Assembly (NCBI RefSeq): GCF_023703085.1 | Contig: NZ_JAMQJY010000001.1 | Coordinates: forward strand, 1,674,001 to 1,738,000 | Direction of reading: 5' to 3' | Source: Alkalicoccobacillus plakortidis | Lineage (GTDB): Bacteria; Bacillota; Bacilli; Bacillales; Bacillaceae_D | Length of the DNA: 64,000 nucleotides | Part shown: piece after piece, positions 30,280-41,123 of the stretch | How positions within the stretch are numbered: the first letter of the stretch is position 1 | Layout of the letters: each line of letters begins with the position of its first letter | Notes under the pieces: model-generated | What the model saw: only the letters and a program-made list of their open reading frames with translations | What the model was told of the DNA's origin: nothing | Databases searched by the model: none | Program-made: the position numbers and the translations under genes

Positions 30280-30923
30280 GACTGTGTCACTCCAACGATT
30301 TCAAGTAAATCATCCATCGTATTCAATACATAATCTGGGTTAAATGAACGCAGGTATTCTTCACCCTTAATGGCCCATCCAACAGCAGCCGTAGTAACAC
30401 CTGCATTGTGCCCGGCTAAGATATCATGTGAGTTATCGCCGACCATAATGGCTTCTTCTGCTGTGGAACCTAAAGCGTCTAGCGCTTTTTGGATCGGTTC
30501 TGGATCGGGTTTTGCATTAGAGACATCATCTAAGCCAATCACAACGTCAAAAAATTGATCCAGTCCTTTGAGCTTCAAGCCCATTTGAGCCGTTTGATTT
30601 TTTTTCGTAGTCACAATCGCTAGCTTATAGCCTAACTCATGCAGCTTTTTAATTCCTTCATAGACTCCTGGGTAGTCTTCCACAAGCTCATCATGATGCT
30701 TGTGATTGTGCTCGCGGTACACTTCGATCATCTCTTCCCAACGCTCCGGATCAATGGAACGGAATGTATCTTGAAGTGTGGGACCTATAAAAGGCAAGAT
30801 CATCTCACGCGTATACTCATTTGGACGAAATTGATCCAATGTATGAGTAAAAGAAGCGATAATGAGTTCATTTGTATTGATAAGTGTGCCATCTAAGTCA
30901 AATAGCAGAGTTGTTTTTGTCAT
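30276..30923 (-). CDS. ppaX: Pyrophosphatase PpaX (HAD family)
   Basis: 215-residue haloacid-dehalogenase hydrolase. Motifs: [10 protein letters not shown] (nucleophile Asp), VTTKKNQT, and [12 protein letters not shown]. PpaX removes the inorganic pyrophosphate made when HprK-P dephosphorylates P-Ser-HPr/Crh. I chose the ATG at 30923 after GAGAGGA because this gives the family length; the frame is open to 30971. It sits 14 bases after lgt in the hprK-lgt-ppaX-yvoF cluster. Confidence 0.93.
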   Translation of the reverse strand: MTKTTLLFDLDGTLINTNELIIASFTHTLDQFRPNEYTREMILPFIGPTLQDTFRSIDPERWEEMIEVYREHNHKHHDELVEDYPGVYEGIKKLHELGYKLAIVTTKKNQTAQMGLKLKGLDQFFDVVIGLDDVSNAKPDPEPIQKALDALGSTAEEAIMVGDNSHDILAGHNAGVTTAAVGWAIKGEEYLRSFNPDYVLNTMDDLLEIVGVTQS

Positions 30924-30936
30924 CGAACCGTCCTCT

Positions 30937-31769
30937 CTACTTCTTTTTTTTCGTCGTTCCATCCTGATCAAGGTAGCCAGGAGGATTCACTTTTACACGT
31001 CGGTAAAGGATTAAGGCAATGGCTCCAGCTACTAAGATAGCGGAAAGTAATTGAGCCACTCTAAGTACATCTCCAATTAGCAGGTAATCTAGTCGTATAC
31101 CTTCGATAAAGAATCGAGCAATGGAATACCAGATAACATAGCCAAGGAAAAGTTCACCTTCACGTAAATTGACACGACGTAACCATAATAAAAGGGCTAC
31201 ACCGATAAAACTTAAAATCGATTCGTATAAGAAAGTTGGATGATAATAGGTTCCATTAATGTACATCTGATCAATAATAAAGGTTGGCAGATGAAGTCCT
31301 TCAAGAAAACCTCTTGTCACTTCTCCTCCATAAACCTCTTGGTTCATAAAATTACCCAACGTCCGATTGCTTGCCCAAGTAAAATACTAGGCGCAGCCAC
31401 ATCAGCCAGCTTCCAGAATGAAATTCCTCGTTTACGAGCAAAAATGACTGCCGTAATAACCGATCCAATTAATGCGCCATGAATGGCGATGCCGCCTTCC
31501 CATATGTAAAACACTCGAATCGGATCATCAGCAAACTGATCCCATCTAAAAATAACATAGTAGATACGCGCGGAAATAATCGCAATAGGCAGAGCAAACA
31601 ATAGAAGATCTGCAAAGATATCCTTTGGTAACCCTCTTTTTATACTTTCTCTTGAGGCTAGCAAATACCCTAACAACACACCTAAGCCAATAATGACCCC
31701 GTACCAATAAATAGTGAATGGTCCTATTTCAAAAAACACTCGATCTAATGCTTGTACATTTTCATTCAT
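30937..31769 (-). CDS. lgt: Prolipoprotein diacylglyceryl transferase (one frameshift)
   Basis: Integral membrane enzyme that adds diacylglycerol to lipobox cysteines. Several membrane segments and the family signature [14 protein letters not shown] (after correction) are seen. The frame breaks at about 31355, where ACCCCAAC has become ACCCAAC (G run of four shortened to three on the coding strand). Restoring it gives about 277 residues with the basic tail QDGTTKKKK. The start is [16 protein letters not shown]. It is a homopolymer deletion and probably a sequencing error; lgt is downstream of hprK. Confidence 0.94.
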
Positions 31770-31802
31770 TTGAACACCTCATTTTTTTGACAACATTATC
31801 AG

Positions 31803-32738
31803 TTAATATTCGTCACGGTCGCCATCTTGAATAACTTCTGTTAGGCGTTCGGAAAACTCTTGTGCTGCATTAAAACCTAAACGCTTTAATCGGAAGTTCA
31901 TTGCCGCAACTTCGATAATAACAGCTAGGTTTCGTCCTGGTCGAACAGGAACCGTTAATTTTGGTATCTCCGCATCAAAGATTTTAAGTGTTTCTTCATC
32001 TAAACCTAGGCGGTCATAAGCCTTACCTTGATCCCAGTTTTCTAAATTAATACACAAACTAATTCGTTTAAATGGTCGAACCGCCCCCGCACCAAAAAGC
32101 GTCATTACATTAATAATACCCAGTCCACGTATTTCAAGCAAATGACGGATTAGTTCAGGTGGATGTCCAACTAAGGTATCTTCATTTTGCTGCCTAATTT
32201 CAACTGAATCATCGGCAACTAAACGGTGGCCCCTTCTCACTAAATCAAGGGCTGTTTCACTTTTACCCACTCCACTACTACCGGTAATCAATACACCAAT
32301 TCCATAAATATCAACAAGTACACCATGCATTGCTGTCAGCGGAGCAAGACGCCCTTCAAGGAAATTAGTTAATCGACTACTTAGTTGTGTCGTTGTATGT
32401 GTAGATCTTAATACTGGTACACCGATTTCTTCAGCTGCTTCCACCAACTCTTTAGGTGCTTCCAGTCCCCTAGATAAAATAACACCGGGTGTATCATATG
32501 TACATAATTTCAGCATTCTCTCTTTTTTCTCTTGGTCACTTAACTGTTTAAAAAAAGATAACTCCGTACGTCCAATTAATTGCAGTCTTCGAGCTGGGTA
32601 ATACGTAAAAAAACAAGCCATTTCAATGCCTGGACGCGAGATATCACTTGTTGTGATCGGACGGTATATGCCTTCCTCACCGGCTACTAATTCAAATTGA
32701 AACTTCTCTAACAGATCATTCGCTGTTACTTTTGCCAT
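31803..32738 (-). CDS. hprK: HPr kinase/phosphorylase
   Basis: Bifunctional ATP/PPi-dependent enzyme that phosphorylates Ser46 of HPr and Crh. The 311-residue protein has the Walker A GSSGVGKS at residues 153-160, the catalytic His-containing HGVLVDIYG just before it, the capping [11 protein letters not shown], and the C-terminal [12 protein letters not shown] chose ATG 32738, with AAGGGG upstream; the frame opens at 32759. First gene of hprK-lgt-ppaX-yvoF. Its target Crh is encoded at 6.1 kb. Confidence 0.97.
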   Translation of the reverse strand: MAKVTANDLLEKFQFELVAGEEGIYRPITTSDISRPGIEMACFFTYYPARRLQLIGRTELSFFKQLSDQEKKERMLKLCTYDTPGVILSRGLEAPKELVEAAEEIGVPVLRSTHTTTQLSSRLTNFLEGRLAPLTAMHGVLVDIYGIGVLITGSSGVGKSETALDLVRRGHRLVADDSVEIRQQNEDTLVGHPPELIRHLLEIRGLGIINVMTLFGAGAVRPFKRISLCINLENWDQGKAYDRLGLDEETLKIFDAEIPKLTVPVRPGRNLAVIIEVAAMNFRLKRLGFNAAQEFSERLTEVIQDGDRDEY

Positions 32739-32840
32739 TCTGTCCAACCCCTTCAGCAAGCTTCATTCATTTCACCATCTACTCACCCATTTTAGCACGT
32801 TTTAGGTCGAAACATTCAAGCTTCCTATTTTTTTAGTTTC

Positions 32841-32881
32841 AAAAGGAAAAGGATACATCATATAAGCTGATGTATCCTTTT
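32841..32881 (-). terminator. Terminator after yvlD
   Basis: A 14-bp stem, AAAAGGATACATCA with TGATGTATCCTTTT over a 7-nt loop, followed on the minus strand by a T-rich tract, directly after the yvlD stop. Confidence 0.85.
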
Positions 32882-32890
32882 ATATAGCTC

Positions 32891-33244
32891 TTATGAGTTG
32901 GCTGATTTGATTGGGTTAATAAGCAATGTTTGAAAAATCGTTAAAATGATTGAAGCAAGCAATGCTAAGCCAAAACTACTGATTGTAAACGAATCACCCA
33001 TAAACCATGATGCCAAATATAATGTGATACCGTTAATGACAAGTAGGAACAAACCTAACGTCAGAATAGTTGCTGGTAAGGTAAGAACAATCAAGATTGG
33101 TCGAATGGTCACATTTAATATCGCTAGTATAAAGCTAGCGATAAAAGCAGCACCATACCCAGAGATATTCACACCGTCAAACAAATACGCAATCAATAAT
33201 AACACAAATGCATTTAAGACAAGACTTACAATAAATTTAATCAT
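32891..33244 (-). CDS. yvlD: Phage holin-IV/YvlD-type membrane protein
   Basis: 117 residues of almost entirely hydrophobic sequence with about four membrane segments and NVTIRPILIVLTLPATILTLG, the YvlD-family core. In B. subtilis yvlABCD is controlled by envelope-stress sigma factors. Start overlaps the yvlC stop by four bases. Confidence 0.9.
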   Translation of the reverse strand: MIKFIVSLVLNAFVLLLIAYLFDGVNISGYGAAFIASFILAILNVTIRPILIVLTLPATILTLGLFLLVINGITLYLASWFMGDSFTISSFGLALLASIILTIFQTLLINPIKSANS

Positions 33245-33438
33245 TCACTTACATCCTCTTCATTTGGCACGATGAGTGCCATCACAATATAAACAATCAC
33301 AGCACCACCTGAGGTGAAAATAGCTGCCAAAGCCCAAATGATACGTAAAATAGAGACATCAAAGTTATACTGCTCAGCCAAACCTCCACAAACGCCAGCT
33401 ACTTTCCGGTCATTCTGAGATCGATACAATTTTTTCAT
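33241..33438 (-). CDS. yvlC: PspC-domain protein YvlC
   Basis: 65-residue phage-shock-protein-C domain: KVAGVCGGLAEQYN, then one membrane segment (IIWALAAIFTSGGAVIVYIVMAL). PspC proteins are small membrane stress regulators. It sits between yvlB and yvlD with coupling to the latter. Confidence 0.92.
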   Translation of the reverse strand: MKKLYRSQNDRKVAGVCGGLAEQYNFDVSILRIIWALAAIFTSGGAVIVYIVMALIVPNEEDVSE

Positions 33439-33504
33439 CTTGAGACCCTCTTTCTATCTAAAGCAATCCGCCAGTCCGTAAACTGGCAGATCTTTTTTAC
33501 TTTC

Positions 33505-34596
33505 TTATACTAAATCTTTTGCCTTGATCGAGCCAGTATTAGAAACTGCACTTACTTTTACCCTTGGAGTGGAGCTAGAATTCCCAACAAAATGAAGCAA
33601 TCGATTTGCAAAATCCTTTTTCTCCTCAAGCACTTCATAATCAGCCATGTCATTTGAGAAACTTCCAACATTTGTCTTGAACTTTCCTTCAAGACGAATG
33701 CTTGGAGCTACTTTCACATGAATCGTTCCAGTTGTTGTTTTTAATTCTGCAAAACCGGCTTCATCCAAAGAGTTTAGCTCATAGGTAAGGGTTCCGTTGA
33801 TTGCTTCAATGTCAGCATCCTGCACTTTTCCGCTCACATAGACGGCACCATTTAACGTTTTTGCATCAACAAGATGAATGTTTGATTCCTTTAGATGAAT
33901 GCTTCCATTCACCGTTTCAACATTCGCCTTCTTGGCTTGAACACCTTCAAATGATAATGCGCCATTTAATGTGTTCACTTCAAGTGTATCTACTTTAAGA
34001 TCAGCTGCCGATATTTCACCGTTAAAGCTATACAGCTTCACGCGATCGTAATCTGCTTTAGGCACATAGATGGTTGTTTTAATCTTAAGTGACTTAATTT
34101 TTGAACGGAACTGTAATTTACTATCTTCAAAAGAGAATGCTGTTTCTTGAAGAAAAATACGTCTCGCCTCTTCAGAATCCTTCACACGATACACATGAGC
34201 CTGACACTCAACACGGATATCGGACTCTTCCCATGGAACCAATGTAATAGATCCATTTTCTAATGAAACGTCAATGACACTTGGCGTTTCATTTCGATGG
34301 TGAAACGTGTGATCGACTACAACGTGTGAACCAAAATTAAAATCGAAATCAGCGTCCTTGATTTTCTTAAAAGCAGTTTCAACAAAGTCCGTAAATTTAG
34401 TTGCATACGTCCCAGCATCTGATTTGGCTTTTTGATCTCTAGACTCGTTTCCTTTTTCCCAATTCACTTCAGTTGAGAGCTGTGTGGAACTTGATGTTGA
34501 TTCATCCTTTTCAATAGCTTGAAGCAGCTTAATTCCCTCTTCAGCCGTCACTTTTCCATCTTCAATCATCTTTAGGATCATCTTTTTCTCTTCCAT
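33505..34596 (-). CDS. yvlB: DUF4097-family beta-helix protein with SHOCT-like N terminus (YvlB)
   Basis: About 363 residues. The N terminus (MILKMIEDGKVTAEEGIKLLQAIE) is a YvlB/LiaX-type short helical module; the rest is a repetitive DUF4097 beta-helix (SFNGEISAADLKVDTLEVNTLNG-like repeats with NG turns). It is probably a cytoplasmic or membrane-associated envelope-stress partner of YvlC; related LiaX proteins sense antimicrobial peptides. I chose ATG 34596 (GAGGAG upstream) over the earlier codon at 34611. Confidence 0.85.
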   Translation of the reverse strand: MEEKKMILKMIEDGKVTAEEGIKLLQAIEKDESTSSSTQLSTEVNWEKGNESRDQKAKSDAGTYATKFTDFVETAFKKIKDADFDFNFGSHVVVDHTFHHRNETPSVIDVSLENGSITLVPWEESDIRVECQAHVYRVKDSEEARRIFLQETAFSFEDSKLQFRSKIKSLKIKTTIYVPKADYDRVKLYSFNGEISAADLKVDTLEVNTLNGALSFEGVQAKKANVETVNGSIHLKESNIHLVDAKTLNGAVYVSGKVQDADIEAINGTLTYELNSLDEAGFAELKTTTGTIHVKVAPSIRLEGKFKTNVGSFSNDMADYEVLEEKKDFANRLLHFVGNSSSTPRVKVSAVSNTGSIKAKDLV

Positions 34597-34681
34597 ACTT
34601 TCACTCCTCAATGTACGTTTAGTAGTAACCTTATGATTCTTACTAGTTTATACGTGCAACTGGGTTTAATGTTTCAAGGAA

Positions 34682-37558
34682 TTACGATTGTTGCTGTAAT
34701 TCTTTTTGTTCAAGTCTCAAACGCATCCGTTCCTTATCTCTTTTTAGGATAGGAGCCAGATACTGTCCTGTATAGGATCCTTTTACCTTCGCTACTTCTT
34801 CCGGGGTGCCTTCTGCTACAATCTGACCACCTTTATCCCCACCTTCAGGACCAAGGTCGATAATATGATCCACTGTTTTGATCACATCTAGATTGTGTTC
34901 AATGACAAGCACCGAATCTCCATTTTCAACTAATCGTTGCAATACATGTAACAAGTGACCAATGTCTTCTGTATGAAGCCCTGTTGTTGGTTCATCCAGA
35001 ATATAAAGGGTTCGACCGGTTGCTCGTTTATGAAGCTGAGACGCAAGCTTCACTCGTTGAGCCTCTCCACCTGAGATTGTTGTCGTTGGCTGACCTAAAC
35101 GAATATAACCAAGCCCAACATCAACTAAAGTTTGAATTTTTCGTTTGATTTTAGGAATATTTGTGAAGAATTCAAGTCCCTCTTCCACAGTCATTTCCAA
35201 CACATCAGAAATCGTTTTTCCTTTATACGTAATCTCTAACGTTTCACGATTATAACGCTTTCCATCACAAACTTCACACGGCACATAAACATCCGGGAGA
35301 AAATGCATCTCGATACGAATAATGCCATCTCCACGACAAGCTTCACAACGTCCACCTTTAACGTTAAAGCTAAAACGGCCTTTCTTGTAACCGCGAATTT
35401 TTGCTTCGTTTGTCATTGCAAACACATCACGGATATCATCAAAAACTCCAGTATACGTCGCCGGATTAGAGCGAGGTGTTCTTCCGATAGCCGATTGGTC
35501 AATATCAATGACCTTATCAATCTCATCAATACCTACAATCTCTTTATGCGCACCAGGCTTATCCTTAGCACGGTGAATTGAATGAGCGAGTGACTTATGA
35601 ACAATCTCGTTCACTAGTGTACTTTTTCCCGATCCAGAAACACCTGTAACTGCCGTAAAAACGCCTAACGGAAAACTAACACTGACATTCTTCAAATTAT
35701 TCTCTGTTGCCTTTTTCACTGTAAAAGATCGACCCGTTAACTCTCTTCGTTTCTCTGGAACAGGAATAAATTTCTCCCCTGACAGATACTTTCCTGTTAG
35801 TGAGTTTGTATCCTGCATAACTTCTTTTGGTGTTCCAACCGATGTAATTGTTCCACCGTGGACGCCAGCCCCTGGTCCCACATCAATAATATAATCTGCT
35901 GCAATCATTGTGTCTTCATCATGCTCCACAACAATTAATGTATTTCCTAGATCACGCATATGTTCAAGTGCTCGAATGAGACGGTCATTATCTCGTTGAT
36001 GGAGTCCAATAGACGGTTCATCAAGAATATATAGCACACCCATTAATGAGGATCCAATTTGTGTAGCTAACCTAATTCGTTGGGCTTCACCACCTGAAAG
36101 AGTACCTGCCGCTCTTGAAAACGTTAGGTAATCTAATCCTACATTGATTAGAAACTCGGCACGGTCGTGAATTTCTTTTAAGATCGATGTTCCAATTGAT
36201 CGTTCCTTAGAAGTCAGATCAAGATTCATGATATGATTCTGCGCGTCCTTTATGGACATAGACGTCACTTCACCAATGTGTTTTTCGTTTATTTTAACGG
36301 CCAGCGCTTCTTTTTTTAATCGATATCCTTTGCAGGTTGGGCAAGGTTTTTGGCGCATATAGCCTTCCATTTGTTCGCGAATATAATCCGAGCTTGTCTC
36401 ATGATAACGGCGAGAGATATTTTTTAAAACACCTTCAAACTCAACAGTGCCCTCTCTTACACGACCAAATTCATTTTCATAATGGAAAAAGATCTTTTCT
36501 TTGCCGCTTCCTTTAAGAATCTTATCAAGCTGCGCATCTGGAAGTTTTTCCACAGGCGTGTCCATATCAATACTAAAATGCTCACACACAGCCTCAAGTA
36601 GCTGAGGATAGTATTGTGAACTAACAGGTTCCCATGGAGCAATTGCGTGTTCTCGTAAGGTTTTTGATTTATCTGGAATGACTAGATCTAAATCAACCTC
36701 AAGTTTGGTTCCTAAACCATCACAACCTCCACACGCACCATAAGGACTGTTAAATGAAAACAGACGTGGCTCTAACTCCGGAATAGAGAAGCCACAAATT
36801 GGGCAGGCATAATGCTGACTAAAGAGAATTTCATCTCCATCAATCACATCAACTAGCACTCGTCCATCTGCTAGCTGCAGGGCCGTTTCTAAGGAATCAG
36901 CCAGTCGACTATTAATTGCTTCCTTAATAACTACACGGTCAATAACAACTTCAATTGTGTGTTTTTTGTTCTTTTCAAGTTCAATCTCTTCCGCTACTTC
37001 ATGCATCTCCCCATCAATTCTGGCACGCACATAGCCCTGTTTCTTCAGATCATCAAGAACTTTAACATGTGTCCCTTTTCTTCCTGAAACAAGCGGGGCT
37101 AGAATTTGCATCTTCGTCCGTTCAGGATATGCTAACAAACGATCCACCATTTCTTGAATCGTTTGTGAGGATATTTCAGTGCCGTGCTCCGGACAATATG
37201 GTCGTCCTATTCTTGCATAGAGTAAGCGTAGATAATCATAAATTTCTGTAACCGTACCAACCGTTGATCTTGGATTACGACTAGTCGTTTTCTGATCAAT
37301 CGATATCGCTGGAGATAACCCATCAATGGAATCCACATCTGGTTTATCCATTTGACCTAAAAATTGACGAGCATATGCAGAAAGAGACTCGACATACCGT
37401 CTCTGTCCCTCTGCATAAATGGTATCAAAAGCCAGTGAAGACTTTCCCGATCCTGAAAGACCGGTCAATACAACAAGCTTATCTCGTGGAATAGTGACGT
37501 CAATATTTTGTAAGTTGTTAGAACGAGCTCCTTTTACAACAATGTTTTCCTGTGCCAT
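34682..37558 (-). CDS. uvrA: Excinuclease ABC subunit A
   Basis: Damage-recognition ATPase of nucleotide excision repair. The intact 958-residue protein has two ABC modules ([14 protein letters not shown] near 32; [12 protein letters not shown] near 640), zinc fingers ([38 protein letters not shown] region) and two LSGGEAQR signatures. It follows uvrB by four bases, and both face left. Confidence 0.98.
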   Translation of the reverse strand: MAQENIVVKGARSNNLQNIDVTIPRDKLVVLTGLSGSGKSSLAFDTIYAEGQRRYVESLSAYARQFLGQMDKPDVDSIDGLSPAISIDQKTTSRNPRSTVGTVTEIYDYLRLLYARIGRPYCPEHGTEISSQTIQEMVDRLLAYPERTKMQILAPLVSGRKGTHVKVLDDLKKQGYVRARIDGEMHEVAEEIELEKNKKHTIEVVIDRVVIKEAINSRLADSLETALQLADGRVLVDVIDGDEILFSQHYACPICGFSIPELEPRLFSFNSPYGACGGCDGLGTKLEVDLDLVIPDKSKTLREHAIAPWEPVSSQYYPQLLEAVCEHFSIDMDTPVEKLPDAQLDKILKGSGKEKIFFHYENEFGRVREGTVEFEGVLKNISRRYHETSSDYIREQMEGYMRQKPCPTCKGYRLKKEALAVKINEKHIGEVTSMSIKDAQNHIMNLDLTSKERSIGTSILKEIHDRAEFLINVGLDYLTFSRAAGTLSGGEAQRIRLATQIGSSLMGVLYILDEPSIGLHQRDNDRLIRALEHMRDLGNTLIVVEHDEDTMIAADYIIDVGPGAGVHGGTITSVGTPKEVMQDTNSLTGKYLSGEKFIPVPEKRRELTGRSFTVKKATENNLKNVSVSFPLGVFTAVTGVSGSGKSTLVNEIVHKSLAHSIHRAKDKPGAHKEIVGIDEIDKVIDIDQSAIGRTPRSNPATYTGVFDDIRDVFAMTNEAKIRGYKKGRFSFNVKGGRCEACRGDGIIRIEMHFLPDVYVPCEVCDGKRYNRETLEITYKGKTISDVLEMTVEEGLEFFTNIPKIKRKIQTLVDVGLGYIRLGQPTTTISGGEAQRVKLASQLHKRATGRTLYILDEPTTGLHTEDIGHLLHVLQRLVENGDSVLVIEHNLDVIKTVDHIIDLGPEGGDKGGQIVAEGTPEEVAKVKGSYTGQYLAPILKRDKERMRLRLEQKELQQQS

Positions 37559-37562
37559 GTGC

Positions 37563-39547
37563 TCACCCTTCCGCTTTCATTTGAATAACAATATCTCGTA
37601 GTTCTGCTGCGCGCTCAAAGTTCAGATCTTTGGCAGCTTGTTTCATCTCAGCTTCAAGACGTTCAGCATGGCTGCCTTATCTTTTTTACTGAGTTTAGCT
37701 TTTGGAGCAGCTGAGGCCGTATATTCTTCTTCCTCTTCAGCTGCATACGTAGCTTGGATAAGCTGAGGCACTTTCTTCTTGATGGTTTGTGGTGTAATAC
37801 CATGCTCATCATTATAGGCCTTCTGAATGTTACGTCTACGAGTTGTTTCTTCAATCGCAACATTCATTGAATTAGTCATCTTGTCTGCATACATAATGAC
37901 ATGTCCATTTGCATTACGTGCTGCACGCCCCATTGTCTGGATCAGAGACCTTTCTGCTCGTAAAAAGCCTTCTTTGTCCGCATCTAAAATAGTAACTAGA
38001 GACACTTCAGGAATATCCAATCCTTCACGTAATAGGTTGATTCCCACTAAAACATCAAATGTACCTAAACGTAGTTGCCTTAAGATCTCTATCCGTTCAA
38101 GCGTTTTGATTTCTGAATGAAGATATCTTACTTTAATGCCTAGCTCTTTTAGATAGTCAGTTAAGTCCTCAGACATTTTTTTCGTTAAAGTTGTCACTAA
38201 AACGCGCTCATTACGAGCCGCACGATCGTGAATTTCTCCAACTAAATCATCAATTTGACCTTCAATTGGACGAATATCAATTGTTGGATCAAGCAGCCCC
38301 GTTGGACGAATGATTTGCTGAACCATTTCAGGCGTTTTTTCAGCTCATATGGACCAGGTGTTGCTGATACATAGACCACCTGATTAACTTTTTCTTCAAA
38401 TTCTTCAAAGCGAAGAGGTCTGTTGTCTAGAGCAGAAGGCAATCTAAATCCGTGATTAACTAAAATTTCTTTTCTAGCTTTATCACCATTAAACATTCCG
38501 CGTACTTGAGGCAACGTCACATGCGACTCATCCATAATCAATAAATAATCATCAGGTAGGAAATCCATTAATGTATAGGGGACAGCTCCAGCTTCACGCA
38601 ATGTTAAGTGGCGCGAATAGTTCTCAATTCCTGAACAGAAACCCATTTCCCCCATCATCTCAAGATCATAACGAGTTCGTTGCTCTAAACGCTGTGCTTC
38701 AAGCAATTTACCCTCCTCATGCATCTTCTCAAGCTGTACTTCCAATTCTGCTTCAATATTTTTCATCGCACGTTTTAATTTTTCTTCACGTGTCACAAAG
38801 TGAGAGGCTTGGAAAAATCGCCACATGTTTGCGTTCACCTCTTACCTCACCAGTTAGAGAATCCACCTCAGTGATCCGTTCAATCTCATCACCAAACAGT
38901 TCTACGCGAATACACTGTTCATCACGGGAAGCAGGGAAAATTTCCACTACATCTCCTCGTACTCGAAATGTTCCGCGAGTAAAATTAATATCATTACGAT
39001 CATATTGAATATCTACCAGTTTTCGCAGGAGCTCATTGCGATCAAGCTCCATTCCAACTCGTAAAGATAGAACAAGATCCCGATACTCTGTTGGAGAACC
39101 TAAACCATATATACACGAAACACTCGCCACAATAATGACATCATTACGTTCAAATAACGAACTTGTTGCCGAGTGTCTTAATTTATCAATTTCATCATTA
39201 ATACTGGCATCTTTCTCTATAAACGTATCAGAGCTCGGAACATATGCTTCCGGCTGATAATAATCGTAGTAACTAACAAAATATTCAACCGCATTATTCG
39301 GAAAATATTCCTTAAACTCACTATATAACTGTCCAGCGAGTGTTTTATTATGAGCCATAATTAATGTAGGTTTATTGACCTGCTTGATGACATTAGACAT
39401 TGTAAACGTCTTACCTGTACCTGTTGCACCAAGTAGTGTTTGAAATTTTTCACCTTTATTTAGCTCTTCAACAATCTTGCGTATGGCCTCGGGCTGATCA
39501 CCCTGAGGTTCATAATCAGAAACAAGTTCAAATTCTCTCTGCTCCAC
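37563..39547 (-). CDS. uvrB: Excinuclease ABC subunit B (three frameshifts)
   Basis: Helicase-like damage-verification subunit. Walker [15 protein letters not shown], the beta-hairpin [12 protein letters not shown], helicase motif [13 protein letters not shown] and the C-terminal UVR domain ([17 protein letters not shown]) are visible. The frame breaks at 38809-38810 (GGCTTGG for GGCTGG), at about 38335 (T run of seven shortened to six) and at about 37664 (TTCAGC for TTCCAGC). Correcting all three gives exactly 661 residues, the B. subtilis length. Several independent breaks in one gene with perfect family sequence on either side argue for sequencing errors rather than decay. Confidence 0.96.
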
Positions 39548-39563
39548 AAGTCAACCTCCTAAT

Positions 39564-39577
39564 CGAACGTATGATCA
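39564..39577. promoter_or_regulatory. Possible LexA (DinR) box upstream of uvrBA
   Basis: On the minus strand TGATCATACGTTCG matches 11 of 14 positions of the B. subtilis SOS box CGAACRNRYGTTYC, including the GTTC half and the central bases. It lies 17 bases before the uvrB ATG. A separate perfect palindrome, ACGAACGTTCGT (39623-39634), is upstream but has the wrong half-site spacing for LexA. Confidence 0.5.
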
Positions 39578-39728
39578 CATAAAATAAGTATATCATAATT
39601 ATATAGAATAAACACAGAAAACACGAACGTTCGTACCCCATTATTGTAGCCAATGTTATCCACCCACATACACTTATTAATCCTCTATACCCATTTCAAC
39701 GAATGATAAAAATGGGAAAACTTTTTAC

Positions 39729-39757
39729 TGGACGAATTCTGATTAAAGAGCTATGAT
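39729..39757 (+). promoter_or_regulatory. Sigma-A promoter of the FMN-riboswitch transcript
   Basis: -35 TGGACG (39729-39734), 17-bp spacer, -10 TATGAT (39752-39757). Transcription would start just before the riboswitch. Apart from this, the LexA candidate and the riboswitch, the 39548-40114 interval has no gene. Confidence 0.75.
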
Positions 39758-39787
39758 ATGTGATATTAGAAATTCAAAAAAGAATAT

Positions 39788-39930
39788 GGATCTTCGGGGC
39801 AGGTGTAATTCCTGACCGGCGGTAAAGTTTTTTTATGAAAACAAAGCCCGCGACTCCAAGCTGCTTGCAGTTTGGACTGATCTGGTGTAACTCCAGAGCC
39901 GACGGTTAAAGTCCGGATGGGAGAAGATAT
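39788..39930 (+). promoter_or_regulatory. FMN riboswitch (RFN element)
   Basis: Conserved blocks of the RFN aptamer are present in order: GATCTTCGGGGCAGG, GTAATTCCTGACCGGCGGTA, AAGCCCGCGA, the GATCTGGTGTAACTCCAGAGCCGACGGT segment (in pieces) and TAAAGTCCGGATGGGAGAAGAT closing the P1 stem. The element controls the downstream EamA transporter. A weak GCAT/ATGC hairpin with TTTTT (about 39973-39995) might act as the terminator. Confidence 0.95.
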
Positions 39931-40088
39931 AAAGAGATAGTTTGCCTTTATTTAGGTGAATCTATTTTAAGGATGCATGTTTGTGTATGCTTTTTCTGAC
40001 CTCAAATTCCGATTGTCGAGTACATCTATCGGGTTAATCAGAACAAGCGAACTCCATGTGTCTTTTTTATTTCTTACGAACGATGCCG

Positions 40089-40114
40089 TATTCAAACTAA
40101 AAGGGGTTTGAATA
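40089..40114 (+). promoter_or_regulatory. Hairpin presenting the ribosome binding site, directly before the start codon
   Basis: TATTCAAAC and GTTTGAATA form a perfect 9-bp stem whose 8-nt loop TAAAAGGG holds the Shine-Dalgarno sequence; the ATG begins at the next base. It would modulate initiation, perhaps under FMN control or thermally. Confidence 0.6.
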
Positions 40115-41077
40115 ATGGAACAAACAGGTCTTAAATCAAAAAATACATTTTGGCTGATTGTAATAGGTGCAGCGTTTTGGGGTGTGAATCCTCTATTTCG
40201 TGTCATGTTACTCGATACGTTAACGTCCGCTCAAATTGTTTTCATTGAGCATGTACTCTTAGCGTTCATTACGATTCCTATACTATGGATAAATCGCCAT
40301 GAACTAAAAGGCTTAAAAAAGAGTCATATTGGAGCCTTACTATTTATCTCGTGGGGTGGTTCCGCACTTGCCACATTACTTTTTACAGCTGGATTAACAT
40401 ATGGAAATATTAATGCCGTACTTTTACTTCAAAAAATGCAGCCACTATTTGCGATTATTTTAGCTCGCATTTTATTGAAAGAAATGTTCCCAAGACATTT
40501 TTCGATTCTTGTTGTTGTTGCATTAATTGGAACCTATTTCTTAACATTTGGTTTCTCTTTACCAATTGGACATCTTGATGAAGTCATTCAAATGGGAAGT
40601 ATCCTCTCACTTGCCGCAGCTGCACTTTGGGGTGGATCAACAGTGATGGGTCGATTGCTATTAAAACAAATGAAATTTGAAACCGTCACTTCACTTCGGT
40701 TTGTATTAGCCATTCCATTTATCACACTCATTATGCTTGTTCAAAATGCAGCGTGGACACTGCCAAACGATTCAACGGCCATGACTTTAATTGGTGTGAA
40801 CCTTTTATTATCAGCACTACTACCAGGATTATTCAGCATGCTTCTATATTACAAAGGCTTAACCAATACAAAAGCTTCAGTTGCAACACTTGCCGAATTA
40901 AGTTTTCCAATGACCGGTATGCTCGTTAACTGGCTTGTCTTTCAAGAAAGCGTGACAACTGCTCAATTTACAGGATTTGTTCTAATTTGGGTTGTGTTGT
41001 TTACCATTTCAAAGCAAAGAGAGATTATTGCACCCATTTCAAAGGAACAAGCTCCCATATTGTCTAAGACGTCTTAA
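40115..41077 (+). CDS. EamA/DMT-superfamily transporter under an FMN riboswitch (probable riboflavin transporter)
   Basis: 320-residue integral membrane protein with about ten predicted membrane segments and two EamA repeats (IVIGAAFWGVNPLFRVML near the N terminus; LAAAALWGGSTVMGRLLL in the middle). The FMN riboswitch makes riboflavin or flavin import the likely function; this is inference from regulation, as EamA transporters move many metabolites. RibU-type carriers, the usual riboflavin importers of Bacilli, are unrelated to this fold, while some proteobacteria use the EamA-family RibN. Confidence 0.85.
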   Translation: MEQTGLKSKNTFWLIVIGAAFWGVNPLFRVMLLDTLTSAQIVFIEHVLLAFITIPILWINRHELKGLKKSHIGALLFISWGGSALATLLFTAGLTYGNINAVLLLQKMQPLFAIILARILLKEMFPRHFSILVVVALIGTYFLTFGFSLPIGHLDEVIQMGSILSLAAAALWGGSTVMGRLLLKQMKFETVTSLRFVLAIPFITLIMLVQNAAWTLPNDSTAMTLIGVNLLLSALLPGLFSMLLYYKGLTNTKASVATLAELSFPMTGMLVNWLVFQESVTTAQFTGFVLIWVVLFTISKQREIIAPISKEQAPILSKTS

Positions 41078-41123
41078 TGTAATGTTAAGAATTAGGATTT
41101 ACTAAGAGGAATTTGTAAGGCAG

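Noticed and set aside
33460-33500. Terminator between yvlB and yvlC
   Set aside because: GCCAGT/ACTGGC hairpin has its T run on the plus strand, while the genes are read on the minus strand; it does not terminate them.
39623-39634. ACGAACGTTCGT as the main LexA box
   Set aside because: GAAC and GTTC abut, while the Bacillus SOS box needs four bases between them; the site at 39564 fits better.
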